Under the pieces are notes generated by a model. That model had not been told where the DNA came from and did no database searches. It saw only the letters and a program-made list of their open reading frames with translations. A DNA stretch of 64,000 nucleotides from positions 310,001 through 374,000 of the forward strand of contig PAVO01000019.1 in assembly GCA_002713215.1 (NCBI GenBank), written 5' to 3'. Position 1 is the first letter of the stretch, and every line of letters begins with the position of its first letter. The translations under genes were made by a program, and so were the position numbers. This stretch comes from Crocinitomicaceae bacterium (GTDB lineage: Bacteria > Bacteroidota > Bacteroidia > Flavobacteriales_G > Salibacteraceae). Shown one piece after another: positions 17,318 through 27,258 of the stretch.

Positions 17318-19072
17318 TTACCTATCGTTTTCTTCAATTCTAAGCCCCAATTCGATCATTTGCTCTGGAGCTATGGCGGATGGTGACTGGATCATTACAT
17401 CCCTACCTGCATTATTTTTTGGGAAGGCAATGTAATCGCGGATGGAGTCGGTACCACCAAACAAAGCGCATATTCTATCCAGCCCAAAGGCAATACCACC
17501 ATGTGGGGGAGCGCCATATTCGAATGCATTCATTAAAAAACCAAATTGAGCTTCGGCTTCTTCTTTACTAAAACCTAGCAAGTCAAACATTTTGGATTGA
17601 AGCGATTTATTGAAAATCCGAATTGAACCACCACCCAATTCCACTCCGTTAATAACCATGTCGTAGGCGTTTGCGCGAACTTCTCCAGGCTCCGATTCCA
17701 TTTTATTTTCATCCTCTTCCAAGGGTGAAGTAAATGGATGGTGCATGGCATGATAATTTTGAGTTTCTTCATCCAATTCCAGAAGCGGGAAGTCCACCAC
17801 CCATAGAGGAGAATATTCGTTCGGATTTCTTAGTCCAAGCTTGGACCCCATTTCCAATCGAAGTTGCCCCAGTTGAATTTGTGTGGTTGATTTTTTTCCA
17901 GATAACACAAGTATTAAATCTCCGGGCTGCGCATTAAATTCGGTTGCCCATTTAGCCAATTGTTCCTGTGAAAAGAATTTGTCCACCGAAGATTTATAGG
18001 TGCCATCCTCATTGCATTTAACGTAAACCAGTCCCTGGGCACCAATTTGAGGACGTTTTACCCAATCGGTTAATTTATCCAGGTCTTTTCTGGAATATGA
18101 TGCGGCGCCGGTCACACAAATTCCGCCCATCCATTCTGAGTTATCAAAAACTTTGAACCCATTGTTCTTCGCCAAATTTGACAGATCAACAAACTTCATT
18201 TCGAAACGGGTATCCGGTTTGTCTGAGCCATAATAATTCATGGCATCCGCGTAGGTCATTCTTGGAAATGCAGGTAATTGAATTCCCTTTAGCTCATTAA
18301 ATAGATGGCATACGAGGCCCTCAAATGTTCGGAGAACATCTTCTCGATTTACAAAAGTCATTTCGCAATCGATTTGTGTAAATTCAGGTTGACGATCGGC
18401 TCTAAGGTCTTCGTCCCGGAAGCACTTTACAATTTGGAAGTACCGATCGTATCCTGCAACCATTAACAATTGCTTAAAGGTTTGCGGACTTTGCGGCAAA
18501 GCATAGAATTCGCCAGAGTGCATCCTGCTTGGTACAAGAAAATCACGCGCACCCTCAGGAGTAGATTTTAGCAACACGGGTGTTTCAACTTCAATGAATT
18601 CCAACCCATCCAGGTATTTTCGGGTTTCAATGGCCAGTTTATGCCTAAGTTGCAGGTTGTTTTTTAAGGGAGTTCTTCGAAGATCAAGGTAGCGGTATTG
18701 CATTCTTAATTCCTCACCACCATCAGTTTCATTTTCAATGGTAAAAGGTGGTGTTTTGGATGGGTTCAGAATAACCAAATCGTTAACCGTAACCTCAACT
18801 TCACCCGTCGGTAGTTGTGGATTCTTACTTTCCCGCTCAATAACGGTTCCCTTTACCTGAATGACGTATTCGCGTCCAAGTTTTCTGGCGCTGGTGCACA
18901 AAAATTCATCCTGGTCTACGTTAAAGGCCAATTGCGAAATTCCGTATCGATCTCTTAAGTCGATAAAAGTCATTCCACCTAAGTCTCTGGAACGTTGTAC
19001 CCATCCGGCAAGAGCTACCTCTTGTCCAATATGTTCTTTTCGCAGTTCTCCGCAATTATGGCTCCTATACAT
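17318..19072 (-). CDS. aspS: Aspartyl-tRNA synthetase
   Basis: Class II synthetase charging tRNA-Asp, 584 aa from ATG 19072 ([14 protein letters not shown]). A GTG two codons upstream is possible but not needed. The OB-fold anticodon domain spans about 1-110 ([20 protein letters not shown]). Motif 2 is in [18 protein letters not shown], the bacterial GAD insertion follows, and motif 3 is [15 protein letters not shown] near the end. The intergenic region to tadA is short and the two genes diverge. Confidence 0.97.
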   Translation of the reverse strand: MYRSHNCGELRKEHIGQEVALAGWVQRSRDLGGMTFIDLRDRYGISQLAFNVDQDEFLCTSARKLGREYVIQVKGTVIERESKNPQLPTGEVEVTVNDLVILNPSKTPPFTIENETDGGEELRMQYRYLDLRRTPLKNNLQLRHKLAIETRKYLDGLEFIEVETPVLLKSTPEGARDFLVPSRMHSGEFYALPQSPQTFKQLLMVAGYDRYFQIVKCFRDEDLRADRQPEFTQIDCEMTFVNREDVLRTFEGLVCHLFNELKGIQLPAFPRMTYADAMNYYGSDKPDTRFEMKFVDLSNLAKNNGFKVFDNSEWMGGICVTGAASYSRKDLDKLTDWVKRPQIGAQGLVYVKCNEDGTYKSSVDKFFSQEQLAKWATEFNAQPGDLILVLSGKKSTTQIQLGQLRLEMGSKLGLRNPNEYSPLWVVDFPLLELDEETQNYHAMHHPFTSPLEEDENKMESEPGEVRANAYDMVINGVELGGGSIRIFNKSLQSKMFDLLGFSKEEAEAQFGFLMNAFEYGAPPHGGIAFGLDRICALFGGTDSIRDYIAFPKNNAGRDVMIQSPSAIAPEQMIELGLRIEENDR

Positions 19073-19128
19073 TTGCACTGTTTTTGGGACCGCGAAATTA
19101 CGGTTTACTGCAAATGAATACTAATAAA

Positions 19129-19136
19129 TACCTTTG
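19129..19136 (+). promoter_or_regulatory. Putative -7 promoter element for tadA
   Basis: TACCTTTG matches TAnnTTTG. The expected transcript start is near 19142, which lies after the TTG at 19134 and so excludes that codon as the tadA start. Confidence 0.5.
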
Positions 19137-19151
19137 GATTTTTGGATGGAT

Positions 19152-19601
19152 ATGGTAGACCCCTTTAGTGACGAATACTTTATGAAACAAGCCCTCATTG
19201 AGGCGCAAAAGGCATTTGATGCTGATGAGGTTCCCATTGGAGCAGTTATCGTTTGCGAAAACAAAATAATTTCAAGGGCGCACAATTTAACCGAACGACT
19301 TAATGATGTTACAGCCCATGCCGAAATGCAGGCAATTACTGCGGCGGCAGATTATTTGGGGGGGAAGTACCTGGGCCAATGCACGCTTTATGTAACGCTT
19401 GAGCCTTGTGTAATGTGCGCAGGAGCCACCATGCTTGCCCATTTAAAGGGTATTACCTATGGAGCTGGCGACAGTAAAAAGGGGTATGCCCGATTGTCTG
19501 AATCAATTTTGCACAAGAAAACCAAGGTGGTTCCCGGGGTACTAAAAGATGAATGCTCTAACTTAATTAGAGCATTTTTCCAGGATAAAAGAATGTTATA
19601 G
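19152..19601 (+). CDS. tadA: tRNA-specific adenosine deaminase
   Basis: Zinc deaminase that converts A34 to inosine in tRNA-Arg(ACG), 149 aa from ATG 19152 (ATG 19146 is equally possible). The zinc site is His56 in AHAEM with proton-shuttle Glu58, plus Cys86 and Cys89 in EPCVMC. ARLSESILH and the basic C-terminal helix fit TadA better than free-base cytosine deaminases. It is a lone gene; nothing is recognised in the 275 bases after it except a hyphenated palindrome at 19785-19800. Confidence 0.9.
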   Translation: MVDPFSDEYFMKQALIEAQKAFDADEVPIGAVIVCENKIISRAHNLTERLNDVTAHAEMQAITAAADYLGGKYLGQCTLYVTLEPCVMCAGATMLAHLKGITYGAGDSKKGYARLSESILHKKTKVVPGVLKDECSNLIRAFFQDKRML

Positions 19602-19876
19602 TTTGAGAGTGATGGTTAGCTGGAAGGGACTCTACTCATACGATAACTGGTTAATTGGATACTTCAATAGTACTACCAAATCACGTTAAGTAGCCTTTGG
19701 TTTTTGTGAACGACCAACTATTTCTTGTAAAAGAACAAATCTTCTCATTTTTCGTGAAGTTAGGCCGAAATTGTAAAATTTTAATAGTTAAAATTAACTA
19801 CTAAATCAGATAATAAGGATGGAGCAATCTGACAATAAGAGTCGACGGTTCAGTTGTAAAAAGGGTAGATTTCTGT

Positions 19877-20632
19877 CTATATGAAATTTAATCGCTGCCC
19901 CAATTTCTCCATAATTGCCGGTTTACTGGAAGCACCAATTTCTACCCGATCATTGTTTTGAAGGACCAAATAACCACCATCGTTTTTATGCAGTTCCTTT
20001 ACCTTATCCAGGTTTACAATGTGAGACCGATGAACCCTTAAAAAGCAATCTTGTTTTAGTGCATTTTCAATACTCTTCAGGTTTTTGGAAACCATTATTT
20101 CGCCTTCTGTTTCAGTGTAGATCACAGAATAACTTCCCTCAGCTCGAATATGAATAATATTCTCAGGATCTAAAAATTGGTGCCCATATAAAGTGGGAAT
20201 GGCAAGCTTGGCATTTTCTTCCAATGCAACGTTTCTAAGTACCTCTTTAACACTTTTAGGTTCATGCAATTTTTTTGTAACCTTATTTACGGCATTCACC
20301 AGATCGTCAATGTCCACGGGTTTCAGTATGTAATCAATGGCCTGACTTTTAATTGCCTGCACCGCATAGTGGTCATAAGCAGTTACAAAGACGACATGAA
20401 ATTTTCGATCTTCTAACTTAGCCAGTAAATCAAAACCACTTCCCATTGGCATTTCAATATCGAGAAACACAAGCTGCGGGTTATTTTCCATAATAACCTC
20501 AACTCCTCCTTCAATGTCATTTGCCGTACCCACTACATTTACTGTCGGGCAATAGCTTTCAATAAACTTATTTAAAACTTTTACAGCGTTGGGTTCGTCA
20601 TCAATTAATACGCAAGAAATTTGATCACTCAT
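19877..20632 (-). CDS. LytTR-family response regulator
   Basis: Two-component regulator of 251 aa from ATG 20632. The longer frame would use a TTG nine codons earlier, which I reject. The receiver has Asp11-Asp12, phospho-acceptor Asp58 in VFLDIEMPMGSG and Lys near 107 (YILKPVD). The LytTR DNA-binding domain lies at about 145-250, with FLRVHRSHIVNLDKVKEL and EIGASSKPAIMEKL. It is 52 bases downstream of the LytS-type sensor, so both are one signalling unit. Confidence 0.93.
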   Translation of the reverse strand: MSDQISCVLIDDEPNAVKVLNKFIESYCPTVNVVGTANDIEGGVEVIMENNPQLVFLDIEMPMGSGFDLLAKLEDRKFHVVFVTAYDHYAVQAIKSQAIDYILKPVDIDDLVNAVNKVTKKLHEPKSVKEVLRNVALEENAKLAIPTLYGHQFLDPENIIHIRAEGSYSVIYTETEGEIMVSKNLKSIENALKQDCFLRVHRSHIVNLDKVKELHKNDGGYLVLQNNDRVEIGASSKPAIMEKLGQRLNFI

Positions 20633-20684
20633 GTCTCCTATTTTTTTAATACTACTCAAAGTAAAATCATTTATTCCTTGATTC

Positions 20685-23501
20685 TTACATATAAGGAATC
20701 ATTAGTTCAATTTCAGTCCCTTTCGGTTTACCTTCTTCATCTTTCAAATCACGAATCTCCAGATTGAATTTGTTACCCATAAGACTTTCAAATACTTGCA
20801 ACCGCTCGCGGGTAATTCTTAGACCATGAGACTTATGCTTTTTGCCAATTTTATCTTTGTGATAATCCCTGCCAACCCCATTGTCCCGGATAGTTGCTAA
20901 CAGTGTGTTATCATCTTTAATATCAACTTTAAGCATTATTTCTCCACGGGATTCCAGCGGTAGAATTCCATGCAAAATTGCATTCTCAATAAACGGTTGA
21001 ATTAACATGGATGGAATTTTTAATGATTCCATTTCAAGTGAAGAGCTGGTAATTATTTTAAAGTCAAATTTGTTCCCAAATCGCAACTGCTCCAACTCCA
21101 TATAGAGCTCCAGCGAAGCAATTACGTCTTTAAGCGGAACAAATGTTTCATTGGAGTTGTTAAGGGTAAATCGCATCAATCGGGCAAACTTGGTTAGGTA
21201 CTTATTGCTCATTCTCAAATCGTTATCCACCAGGAAGGTTTGAATTGAGTTTAAAGAATTGAAAATAAAGTGAGGATTCATTTGCGAACTAAGTGCTTTT
21301 ATTTTGAGAACATTGAGTTCGTTTTGAGTTTTTTCCTCTTTCACCTGCTGTGCATATTGCCATCTGAATATGCCCCAGGTAATTCCACCGGCAAGTGCTA
21401 ATACCAGAAGAATAAACCACCACTCCAGGTAGTAGGGATTTGAAACCTCCAATTTTAATACTTCGTTTATTGGTCCCCATTCTCCACGTTGGTTTTGAGC
21501 TGAACAATAAAAGGTCCATTCTCCTGTGGGCAATGAAGCATATTTAATGGTTGGCTGCGACGTATACGACCATTTGGAGTCATTGGATAACCGGTACCTA
21601 TACCTAATTGGGAAGTCAATTCGGAAATCGATCGCCCTGAGGGTAATTGAAATCCCATTTTGCTTATAAGGCAGAACGGGTGTAGAGTTACGGAAATCTA
21701 ATTTAGACTCACCTAAGTTTACGTCAACGATTTCGAGGGTAAGTAGCCTTGGTGTATTGATCAAATACTTTTTGTCCAAAAGGACCAACCCCTTTCGCGT
21801 TCCGAATACAACCTTATCCGCACTCGACCATATTGCATTAATTTCCGCTGATGGCAGACCATCTTTTCTTCCAATGGATATGGTATCCTGCTCCGTAATT
21901 CGCGTAGCACCACTGTTGGTTGCACACCACAATTCATTATCTAGAACAAATAGGTCGTTGGTAAAATTACTTACCAATCCCTGGTCTTCACCGAAAAAAC
22001 TAAGGGTGTCCTTATTCAAAAAACCCAATCCGTTCCCCCTGGAGCAAAAGACCAAATTACCACTGTAAAAATCGATACGATCAACTCGGATTTCATTTGT
22101 GCTTTGAACCAATGTAACAGCTTTTCCATCAAATCTATATAGTCCATTTGTTGTGCCCAGCCAAACGATTCCTACAGAGTCTTCAACGATTGCAAGTACC
22201 TTTTCGTTGAAATCAAAAGCAGAGGAATTAATGATTTCCTGCTGATCCCGGTATCCACTAAATCCGTAAATCTTTCCATACCATTGTATTCCGGAAATTT
22301 TGCCGTTCCAGATGCATATTCCACTATACTTAAAGGTGTTAGGTGTAGACCTGCGTTTCTGTCTTTCCAGGAACAGGGGATTCTTTTTATCAAATAGAAC
22401 ATCGCTTACCGGTGAAGTAGCTAAGCCAATTAAGGTTGAATTACCATTTATATCTGCGGTGTATAGATTGTTTCTCGAATCCGAAAAGGCAATTGCATTA
22501 TCCCTGCCTGAAACGGAATTTATATCCGGTTCAAACAGATCATTCAGTTTATCGACAACAATTACATACTGATTCTTAATTTGATAGAGTCCTTTGGAAT
22601 AGGTTCCTATCCAAATGGAGCCGTCCAGGTCCTGAAAAATCTTAGATATTGACACGTTTTTCAATAGATGGATTGGTTTTGACCTGAGGTTTCCTTCTTT
22701 AAAAAACAGGACTCCGGAATAGGTACTCACCCACAAGTTACCATCCATGTCTATTAAAGAAGATCCCGAGTGAGTGGATTCAAGAAAATAGGATCTGGAA
22801 TAGCCGATTGAAATGATTTGATTATCACTGACCGCAAATGCTTTCTCATCGTTAGCACAAACCGATAAAAGGGTTCCCTGGCTTCTATCGAATACAGAAT
22901 TTGATTTATTCTGTCCATTAATCATCTCCAGGTTAGATACACTTCCCGGGCACGAATTACCACCGAAGATTTTCTTTTGGAGCATGTAATAAAACCCCTT
23001 TGATTTTATGTTTTTTTGAATGGTGCCATTTGAGTCTACATTAATAACGTAGGCATTATCAAAACAGGGTTGAGAAATTCCAATGATTAGATTATCCCGT
23101 TGATCAACTGCAAATGAACGAATGAAATCACGGCCAATTATTTTATTGAGGCTATCGGATGACCTCCACATTTTGGCCTTGTTATTCTGAAAAACTGAGA
23201 AACTTCTATTGGATCCGATACACCAGACATGGTCTTTAGCATCTACAAAGACCTTTGCTATTGAGTTATCACTTAATCCTTCTTCCTCCGAAAATGTTTC
23301 GAACGCATATCCATTGTATTTAGTAAGGCCCAAATCAGTAGCTACATACAGGTTCCCTTTCTTATCCTGTGCAATGTCATAGACTTGTGAGCTTGCCATA
23401 CCATCTTTAACCCTAAAATTAGTGAGATGAAATGTCTGACTATGTCCAACGAGAACAAAGCCAATGAAGATAAATACAACTATGACCTTTGCTACTTTCA
23501 T
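20685..23501 (-). CDS. Propeller-type sensor histidine kinase (LytS-like kinase core)
   Basis: Membrane sensor of 938 aa. A signal peptide (VIVVFIFIGFVLVGHSQ) leads an exported part made of two seven-bladed Reg_prop propellers, seen as repeats such as SIWIGTYSKGLYQI, LWVSTYSGVLFF and IVWLGTTNGLYRFDG. A Y_Y_Y domain (about 590-680) follows. One membrane helix (about 693-714) leads to the kinase core with His744 in QMNPHFIFNSL and the ATPase motif RDNGVGRD. It lacks the fused regulator of hybrid systems and instead works with the LytTR gene. Such sensors often detect glycans in Bacteroidota; no polysaccharide locus is near. Confidence 0.9.
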   Translation of the reverse strand: MKVAKVIVVFIFIGFVLVGHSQTFHLTNFRVKDGMASSQVYDIAQDKKGNLYVATDLGLTKYNGYAFETFSEEEGLSDNSIAKVFVDAKDHVWCIGSNRSFSVFQNNKAKMWRSSDSLNKIIGRDFIRSFAVDQRDNLIIGISQPCFDNAYVINVDSNGTIQKNIKSKGFYYMLQKKIFGGNSCPGSVSNLEMINGQNKSNSVFDRSQGTLLSVCANDEKAFAVSDNQIISIGYSRSYFLESTHSGSSLIDMDGNLWVSTYSGVLFFKEGNLRSKPIHLLKNVSISKIFQDLDGSIWIGTYSKGLYQIKNQYVIVVDKLNDLFEPDINSVSGRDNAIAFSDSRNNLYTADINGNSTLIGLATSPVSDVLFDKKNPLFLERQKRRSTPNTFKYSGICIWNGKISGIQWYGKIYGFSGYRDQQEIINSSAFDFNEKVLAIVEDSVGIVWLGTTNGLYRFDGKAVTLVQSTNEIRVDRIDFYSGNLVFCSRGNGLGFLNKDTLSFFGEDQGLVSNFTNDLFVLDNELWCATNSGATRITEQDTISIGRKDGLPSAEINAIWSSADKVVFGTRKGLVLLDKKYLINTPRLLTLEIVDVNLGESKLDFRNSTPVLPYKQNGISITLRAIDFRIDFPIRYRYRLSNDSKWSYTSQPTIKYASLPTGEWTFYCSAQNQRGEWGPINEVLKLEVSNPYYLEWWFILLVLALAGGITWGIFRWQYAQQVKEEKTQNELNVLKIKALSSQMNPHFIFNSLNSIQTFLVDNDLRMSNKYLTKFARLMRFTLNNSNETFVPLKDVIASLELYMELEQLRFGNKFDFKIITSSSLEMESLKIPSMLIQPFIENAILHGILPLESRGEIMLKVDIKDDNTLLATIRDNGVGRDYHKDKIGKKHKSHGLRITRERLQVFESLMGNKFNLEIRDLKDEEGKPKGTEIELMIPYM

Positions 23502-23863
23502 TTATTTAAACTGGATTTGAAGAACCTCCGGGTTGCCACTTTTTGGAGCTCACGTTCAATGATGAGTCGTGTATAAATTTCAAATTCGTTTGCATCAACT
23601 TCGGTTCTAAACGCCTGGGATAATTTGGTTTCATTGATGTCAATTTTATACAGGAGGTGTTTAAATGAAAACAAAGGATCGTTAATCGTTTCCTTAAGAA
23701 CAGGTAAGGTTTGTTCAAATAGTTCAGTGTAGGCCAGGTCAGGGTTTCCACTTAATTTCAGGGGAAATTCTATACCAAGGTCTTTTTCAATTTGCCTGGC
23801 TACCTCCTCAATCACATCGATTCGTGTTTTGTAATTGTTAATATCAGGAAGTTCCTTTGGCAT
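23498..23863 (-). CDS. Hypothetical protein coupled to the propeller sensor
   Basis: Uncharacterised 121-aa protein from ATG 23863; the longer frame begins at a TTG. It is soluble, charged and predicted helical, with no signal peptide, membrane segment or recognised motif. IDVIEEVARQIEKDLGI and INETKLSQAFRTEVDANEFEIYTRLIIERELQKV suggest two helical bundles. Its stop overlaps the sensor ATG by 4 bases, so it is made together with the kinase and may be a cytoplasmic partner or an unrelated passenger. Confidence 0.7.
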   Translation of the reverse strand: MPKELPDINNYKTRIDVIEEVARQIEKDLGIEFPLKLSGNPDLAYTELFEQTLPVLKETINDPLFSFKHLLYKIDINETKLSQAFRTEVDANEFEIYTRLIIERELQKVATRRFFKSSLNK

Positions 23864-23901
23864 AAATGTAATTTTGTTCAAACGAAAATAAATAAAACAC
23901 C

Positions 23902-24810
23902 ATGCGGCGAGTGTTGGTTACAGGTGGAAATGGATTGGTAGGTTCCGAATTGATCTCCTTACTTCTTAAAAAGGGTTTTGAAGTTTACAATTTGAGCCGA
24001 TCGGGAAATGCACCTATAGGAGCAAAGGGATTCAAATGGGACTACAGGAAAGGAGAGCTTGACACAAGGGCCCTGGAAGATGTAGATGTTATATTTCATT
24101 TAGCAGGTGCAGGTATTGCTGAATCTAAATGGACAAAGTCGAGGCAGCAGGAAATCCTCGATTCTCGAATTCTCACTGCGAAGTTATTGTTTGACAAGGT
24201 TGGTTCGATGAAGAACAAACCCAAACATTTTATTTCAGCTTCGGGAGTTGCTTTTTACGGGGTCAATGATTTTTCGACGGTGTTCACAGAGGAGGCTGAG
24301 GAAGGAGAAGGCTTTTTAGCTTCAGTGACCAGGGAATGGGAAAAGGCTGCAGCCAGGTTTAATGAACTTGGAATTTTAAATTCATCGATACGAACATCCA
24401 TTGTTCTTTCCAGTAAGGGAGGAGCTTTCAAAAAGTTGATTGACCCTGTAATATGGGGCATCGGATCACCATTGGCAAGTGGAAGACAGCGGATGCCATG
24501 GATTCATCTTGATGACTTGGTCAACCTGTTTCTTTTTGTGTACGAAAATCAATTGGAAGGGGCATACAATGCAGTGGCCGATGAAAACTTAACCAATAGG
24601 GAGTTTACCAAACAACTTTGCATGGCCACTAATCGACCAATGTTTATGCCTAATGTTCCGGGTTTTGTCCTTAAAATACTACTTGGAAAAATGGCGGATG
24701 AAATCGCTATAAATGGAAGTGCCGTGTCCAATAAAAAAATTAAAGAAGCAGGGTTTAATTTTAACTATAATACATTGGAAGAGGGCCTGAACGACCTGCT
24801 TAAGAAATAG
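23902..24810 (+). CDS. TIGR01777-family NAD-dependent epimerase
   Basis: Atypical short-chain dehydrogenase of 302 aa, related to E. coli YfcH and human SDR39U1. The cofactor loop is TGGNGLVGSEL at residues 7-17. The family hallmarks are present: HLAGAGIAESKWT, RILTAKLLFDKV, SASGVAFYGVND and the C-terminal domain of unknown use (PMFMPNVPGFVLKILLG). The substrate of this family is not known. It diverges from the kinase operon and converges on a lipoprotein gene with only 5 bases between stops. Confidence 0.88.
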   Translation: MRRVLVTGGNGLVGSELISLLLKKGFEVYNLSRSGNAPIGAKGFKWDYRKGELDTRALEDVDVIFHLAGAGIAESKWTKSRQQEILDSRILTAKLLFDKVGSMKNKPKHFISASGVAFYGVNDFSTVFTEEAEEGEGFLASVTREWEKAAARFNELGILNSSIRTSIVLSSKGGAFKKLIDPVIWGIGSPLASGRQRMPWIHLDDLVNLFLFVYENQLEGAYNAVADENLTNREFTKQLCMATNRPMFMPNVPGFVLKILLGKMADEIAINGSAVSNKKIKEAGFNFNYNTLEEGLNDLLKK

Positions 24811-24815
24811 GAAAT

Positions 24816-25190
24816 CTAATTGAGCAAAAAGTCAAGTTGCTCGCGCTCAATCATTTTGGCAAACTTAAGTTCGCTGCCTTCTTCATTCTTGAACTTTATG
24901 GTTGCAATTTCTCCTGAAGAATAATACCTGAAACTAAAGTCGTTTTGTTTAATCCAAATCTCTGTTCCAAAATAAAACGCCGTGGTGGGTTCCCATCCTT
25001 TTTTGTTACTGATGGCAAAATCGACCAGTTTATTCCATTTTTCTGAATTAACATGTATGGTCTCCTTCGATTTAGGAGTGGCAAGGCTCAAGGGCGCATT
25101 TAGGTTTATAACTGAAGTGAAATCGACACCCTTATTGCATCCGGAGAGCAAAAAAACTGCAAGAACAGAAGAGATAATAATTGGCTTCAC
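24816..25190 (-). CDS. Small lipoprotein of unknown function
   Basis: Exported lipoprotein of 124 aa. The start is GTG at 25190, as no ATG precedes the signal MKPIIISSVLAVFLLSGC with Cys18. The mature part has KETIHVNSEKWNKLVDFA and a repeated pattern of aromatic beta strands (TAFYFGTEIWIKQNDFSFRY). No family is recognised. It stands alone. Confidence 0.7.
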   Translation of the reverse strand: MKPIIISSVLAVFLLSGCNKGVDFTSVINLNAPLSLATPKSKETIHVNSEKWNKLVDFAISNKKGWEPTTAFYFGTEIWIKQNDFSFRYYSSGEIATIKFKNEEGSELKFAKMIEREQLDFLLN

Positions 25191-25378
25191 AACCTATTTT
25201 AAAAAATGGGCCTCAAAGTTACCGGCTCGATGTTCTATTTAACGAATTTAGCTTAAAGAATTTGCTTGAAATTCGTCGAGAATATTTGCCGATTTAATAC
25301 TTGAAACTATGAAATTGTTGATAAGGTTTTATTGGCTTCAAAATTGATGAATTACAAACACCCAATTTGAGCTTGGGA

Positions 25379-26359
25379 TTATATTTCCCTTACCATTAAT
25401 CCCTCCGCAAATTCTTTTAGAACCAATTTTTGGTTTTCGGGAATTTCAATCGTGTTAAGTGCAATTCCTGCCGATAAATAATAACGGTTCATTTCGGCTT
25501 TCGCTCTGGACTTAATGTCTAATTCGTCGAATATAGACTTCACCTTTTCGATTTTTTGCGGAGCCTTGAGATCAGCACTGTAATACGTTTGGTTTAATTC
25601 TTCTTTAAGCATCTTCGGTGCCCGCTCCATGGCTTTTACATAGAGGTAACTTTTCTTTCCTGCCAGAATATCTCCACCTGGAGACTTACCAAATTTTTCT
25701 GGATCTCCGTACAAATCAAGGATGTCGTCCTGAATTTGAAAGGCTATGCCGAAGTCCTTTCCAAAGTCATAGATCAGATGCTGGCTTTCTTCGTCGGCAT
25801 TGGCCATTATTGCACCCAGGCGCAAAGCTTCACCAAGCAACACTGCGGTTTTTTGTTTTATCATGGATAGATAATCATCCATTGAAACATTTGTTGATGT
25901 TTCGAAGTTCATATCCCATTGTTGGCCTTCGCAAACCTTAATTGCTGTTCTATTAAAGCTTGAAAGCAGGGATTGTATTTTATCGTTGCTGGCTTTCTGA
26001 AGGTATTGATAGGCCAAAATCATCATGGCATCACCGCTTAGAATGCCTGTATTGGTATCCCATTTTTTATGTACGGTTTCTTTTCCGCGGCGCAATGGAG
26101 CTTGGTCCATTATATCGTCATGCACCAGCGTAAAATTGTGAAAGATTTCAACCGCAATAGCCTGATTAATGGCTGCTTTGTAGTTGCCTCCAAACATTTC
26201 GCAGGATGCCAGGGTACATACAGGCCTTGCTCGTTTGCCTTTGAGTTTAAGTATGTAGTCAACCGGGTCATACAACTCGGTAGGCCGGTCAGAAAATTCA
26301 ACCAAACCAAGTGCATTTTCAAAATGCTTTTGAAGTTCGTTTATGGAATGCAAAGCCAT
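25379..26359 (-). CDS. Polyprenyl (geranylgeranyl/farnesyl-type) diphosphate synthase
   Basis: Trans-isoprenyl diphosphate synthase of 326 aa, building C15-C20 or longer chains from IPP and DMAPP. First aspartate-rich motif DDIMD is at 81-85, followed by RRGKETVH. The second, DDILD, lies in FQIQDDILDLYGD near 215. GKRARP near 41 and the KxTA-like KQKTAVL are intact. Phe76, five residues before the first motif, suggests a short to medium product, but chain length cannot be fixed from sequence. It ends 1.4 kb beyond the HMG-CoA reductase operon on the same strand and could supply its prenyl donor. Confidence 0.9.
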   Translation of the reverse strand: MALHSINELQKHFENALGLVEFSDRPTELYDPVDYILKLKGKRARPVCTLASCEMFGGNYKAAINQAIAVEIFHNFTLVHDDIMDQAPLRRGKETVHKKWDTNTGILSGDAMMILAYQYLQKASNDKIQSLLSSFNRTAIKVCEGQQWDMNFETSTNVSMDDYLSMIKQKTAVLLGEALRLGAIMANADEESQHLIYDFGKDFGIAFQIQDDILDLYGDPEKFGKSPGGDILAGKKSYLYVKAMERAPKMLKEELNQTYYSADLKAPQKIEKVKSIFDELDIKSRAKAEMNRYYLSAGIALNTIEIPENQKLVLKEFAEGLMVREI

Positions 26360-26367
26360 AGTATTTT

Positions 26368-27228
26368 TTAATCGAGAAGACTTAGCAAATATTTTCCGTA
26401 CCCACTTTTTACCAGTGGTTCTGCTACTTGCCTTAATTGCTTATCATCAATGTATTTCATTCTCCATGCAATTTCCTCAATGCAAGAGATTTTCATGCCC
26501 TGTCTTTTTTCAATTACTCCTACATATTGACTTGCTTCATTAAGAGAATCAATCGTTCCGGTGTCTAACCACGCCGTTCCACGATCCAATACAGAAACAC
26601 TTAATTTTCCTTGCTGAAGGTATTCTTTGTTTACATCTGTAATTTCGAATTCACCCCTTGCTGAAGGCTTTAAGTTTTTGGCAATTTCAACCACATGGTT
26701 GTCATAGAAATAGAGTCCGGGAACCGCAAAATTTGATTTGGGGTTTTCTGGTTTTTCTTCAATCGAACGGGCGATGTTGTTTTCATCAAACTCAACTACA
26801 CCATAGCGTTCAGGATCTGAAACATGGTAGGCAAAAATGATTCCGCCATTAGGGTTGGTACATTTTCTTAAATCGGCAGGTAAGCCTGTTCCATAAAAAA
26901 TATTATCGCCAAGAATTAAGCTAACGCTGTCGTCTCCGATAAACTCCTCTCCAATCACAAACGCCTGAGCCAGTCCATTGGGAACTTCCTGTATTTTATA
27001 TTGAAAGCTACAACCCAGTTTAGATCCATCTCCCAGCAAACGTTCAAATAAGGGCAAGTCATGAGGAGTGCTAATGATTAAGATTTCCCTTATTCCGGCA
27101 AGCATAAGTAAGGATAGAGGATAGTAGATCATGGGCTTATCGTAGATAGGCATGATTTGCTTACTTACGGCTATGGTAAGAGGATGTAACCTGGTTCCTG
27201 ATCCTCCCGCGAGAATAATTCCTTTCAT
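26368..27228 (-). CDS. rfbA: Glucose-1-phosphate thymidylyltransferase
   Basis: Makes dTDP-glucose for deoxysugar synthesis, 286 aa from ATG 27228 ([18 protein letters not shown]). The longest frame starts 21 bases earlier, inside the promoter, so I reject it. The nucleotide loop is [30 protein letters not shown] follows, and [19 protein letters not shown]-like [15 protein letters not shown] and IEEIAWRM are RmlA hallmarks. No rfbB, C or D is in the window. It lies 8 bases from the polyprenyl synthase and may be co-transcribed with it. Confidence 0.95.
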   Translation of the reverse strand: MKGIILAGGSGTRLHPLTIAVSKQIMPIYDKPMIYYPLSLLMLAGIREILIISTPHDLPLFERLLGDGSKLGCSFQYKIQEVPNGLAQAFVIGEEFIGDDSVSLILGDNIFYGTGLPADLRKCTNPNGGIIFAYHVSDPERYGVVEFDENNIARSIEEKPENPKSNFAVPGLYFYDNHVVEIAKNLKPSARGEFEITDVNKEYLQQGKLSVSVLDRGTAWLDTGTIDSLNEASQYVGVIEKRQGMKISCIEEIAWRMKYIDDKQLRQVAEPLVKSGYGKYLLSLLD

Positions 27229-27246
27229 ACTAAAAAAATTCGGCGG

Positions 27247-27254
27247 CAAATGTA
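27247..27254 (-). promoter_or_regulatory. Putative -7 promoter element for rfbA
   Basis: On the minus strand this reads TACATTTG, an exact -7 match. It lies 19 bases before ATG 27228 and supports that start. A clear -33 box is not seen. Confidence 0.5.
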
Positions 27255-27258
27255 GAGA

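Noticed and set aside
19785-19800. AT-rich palindrome TAGTTAAAATTAACTA as a regulatory site
   Set aside because: In such AT-rich DNA a symmetrical word of this kind is likely by chance, and no promoter is placed around it.
23902-24810. Epimerase as part of a sugar-nucleotide pathway with rfbA
   Set aside because: The TIGR01777 family is not a known sugar epimerase, and the two genes are over 1.5 kb apart on opposite strands.
25361-25377. CCCAA/TTGGG hairpin just after the polyprenyl synthase as a terminator
   Set aside because: The stem has only five pairs and is not followed by a clear T-run on the minus strand.
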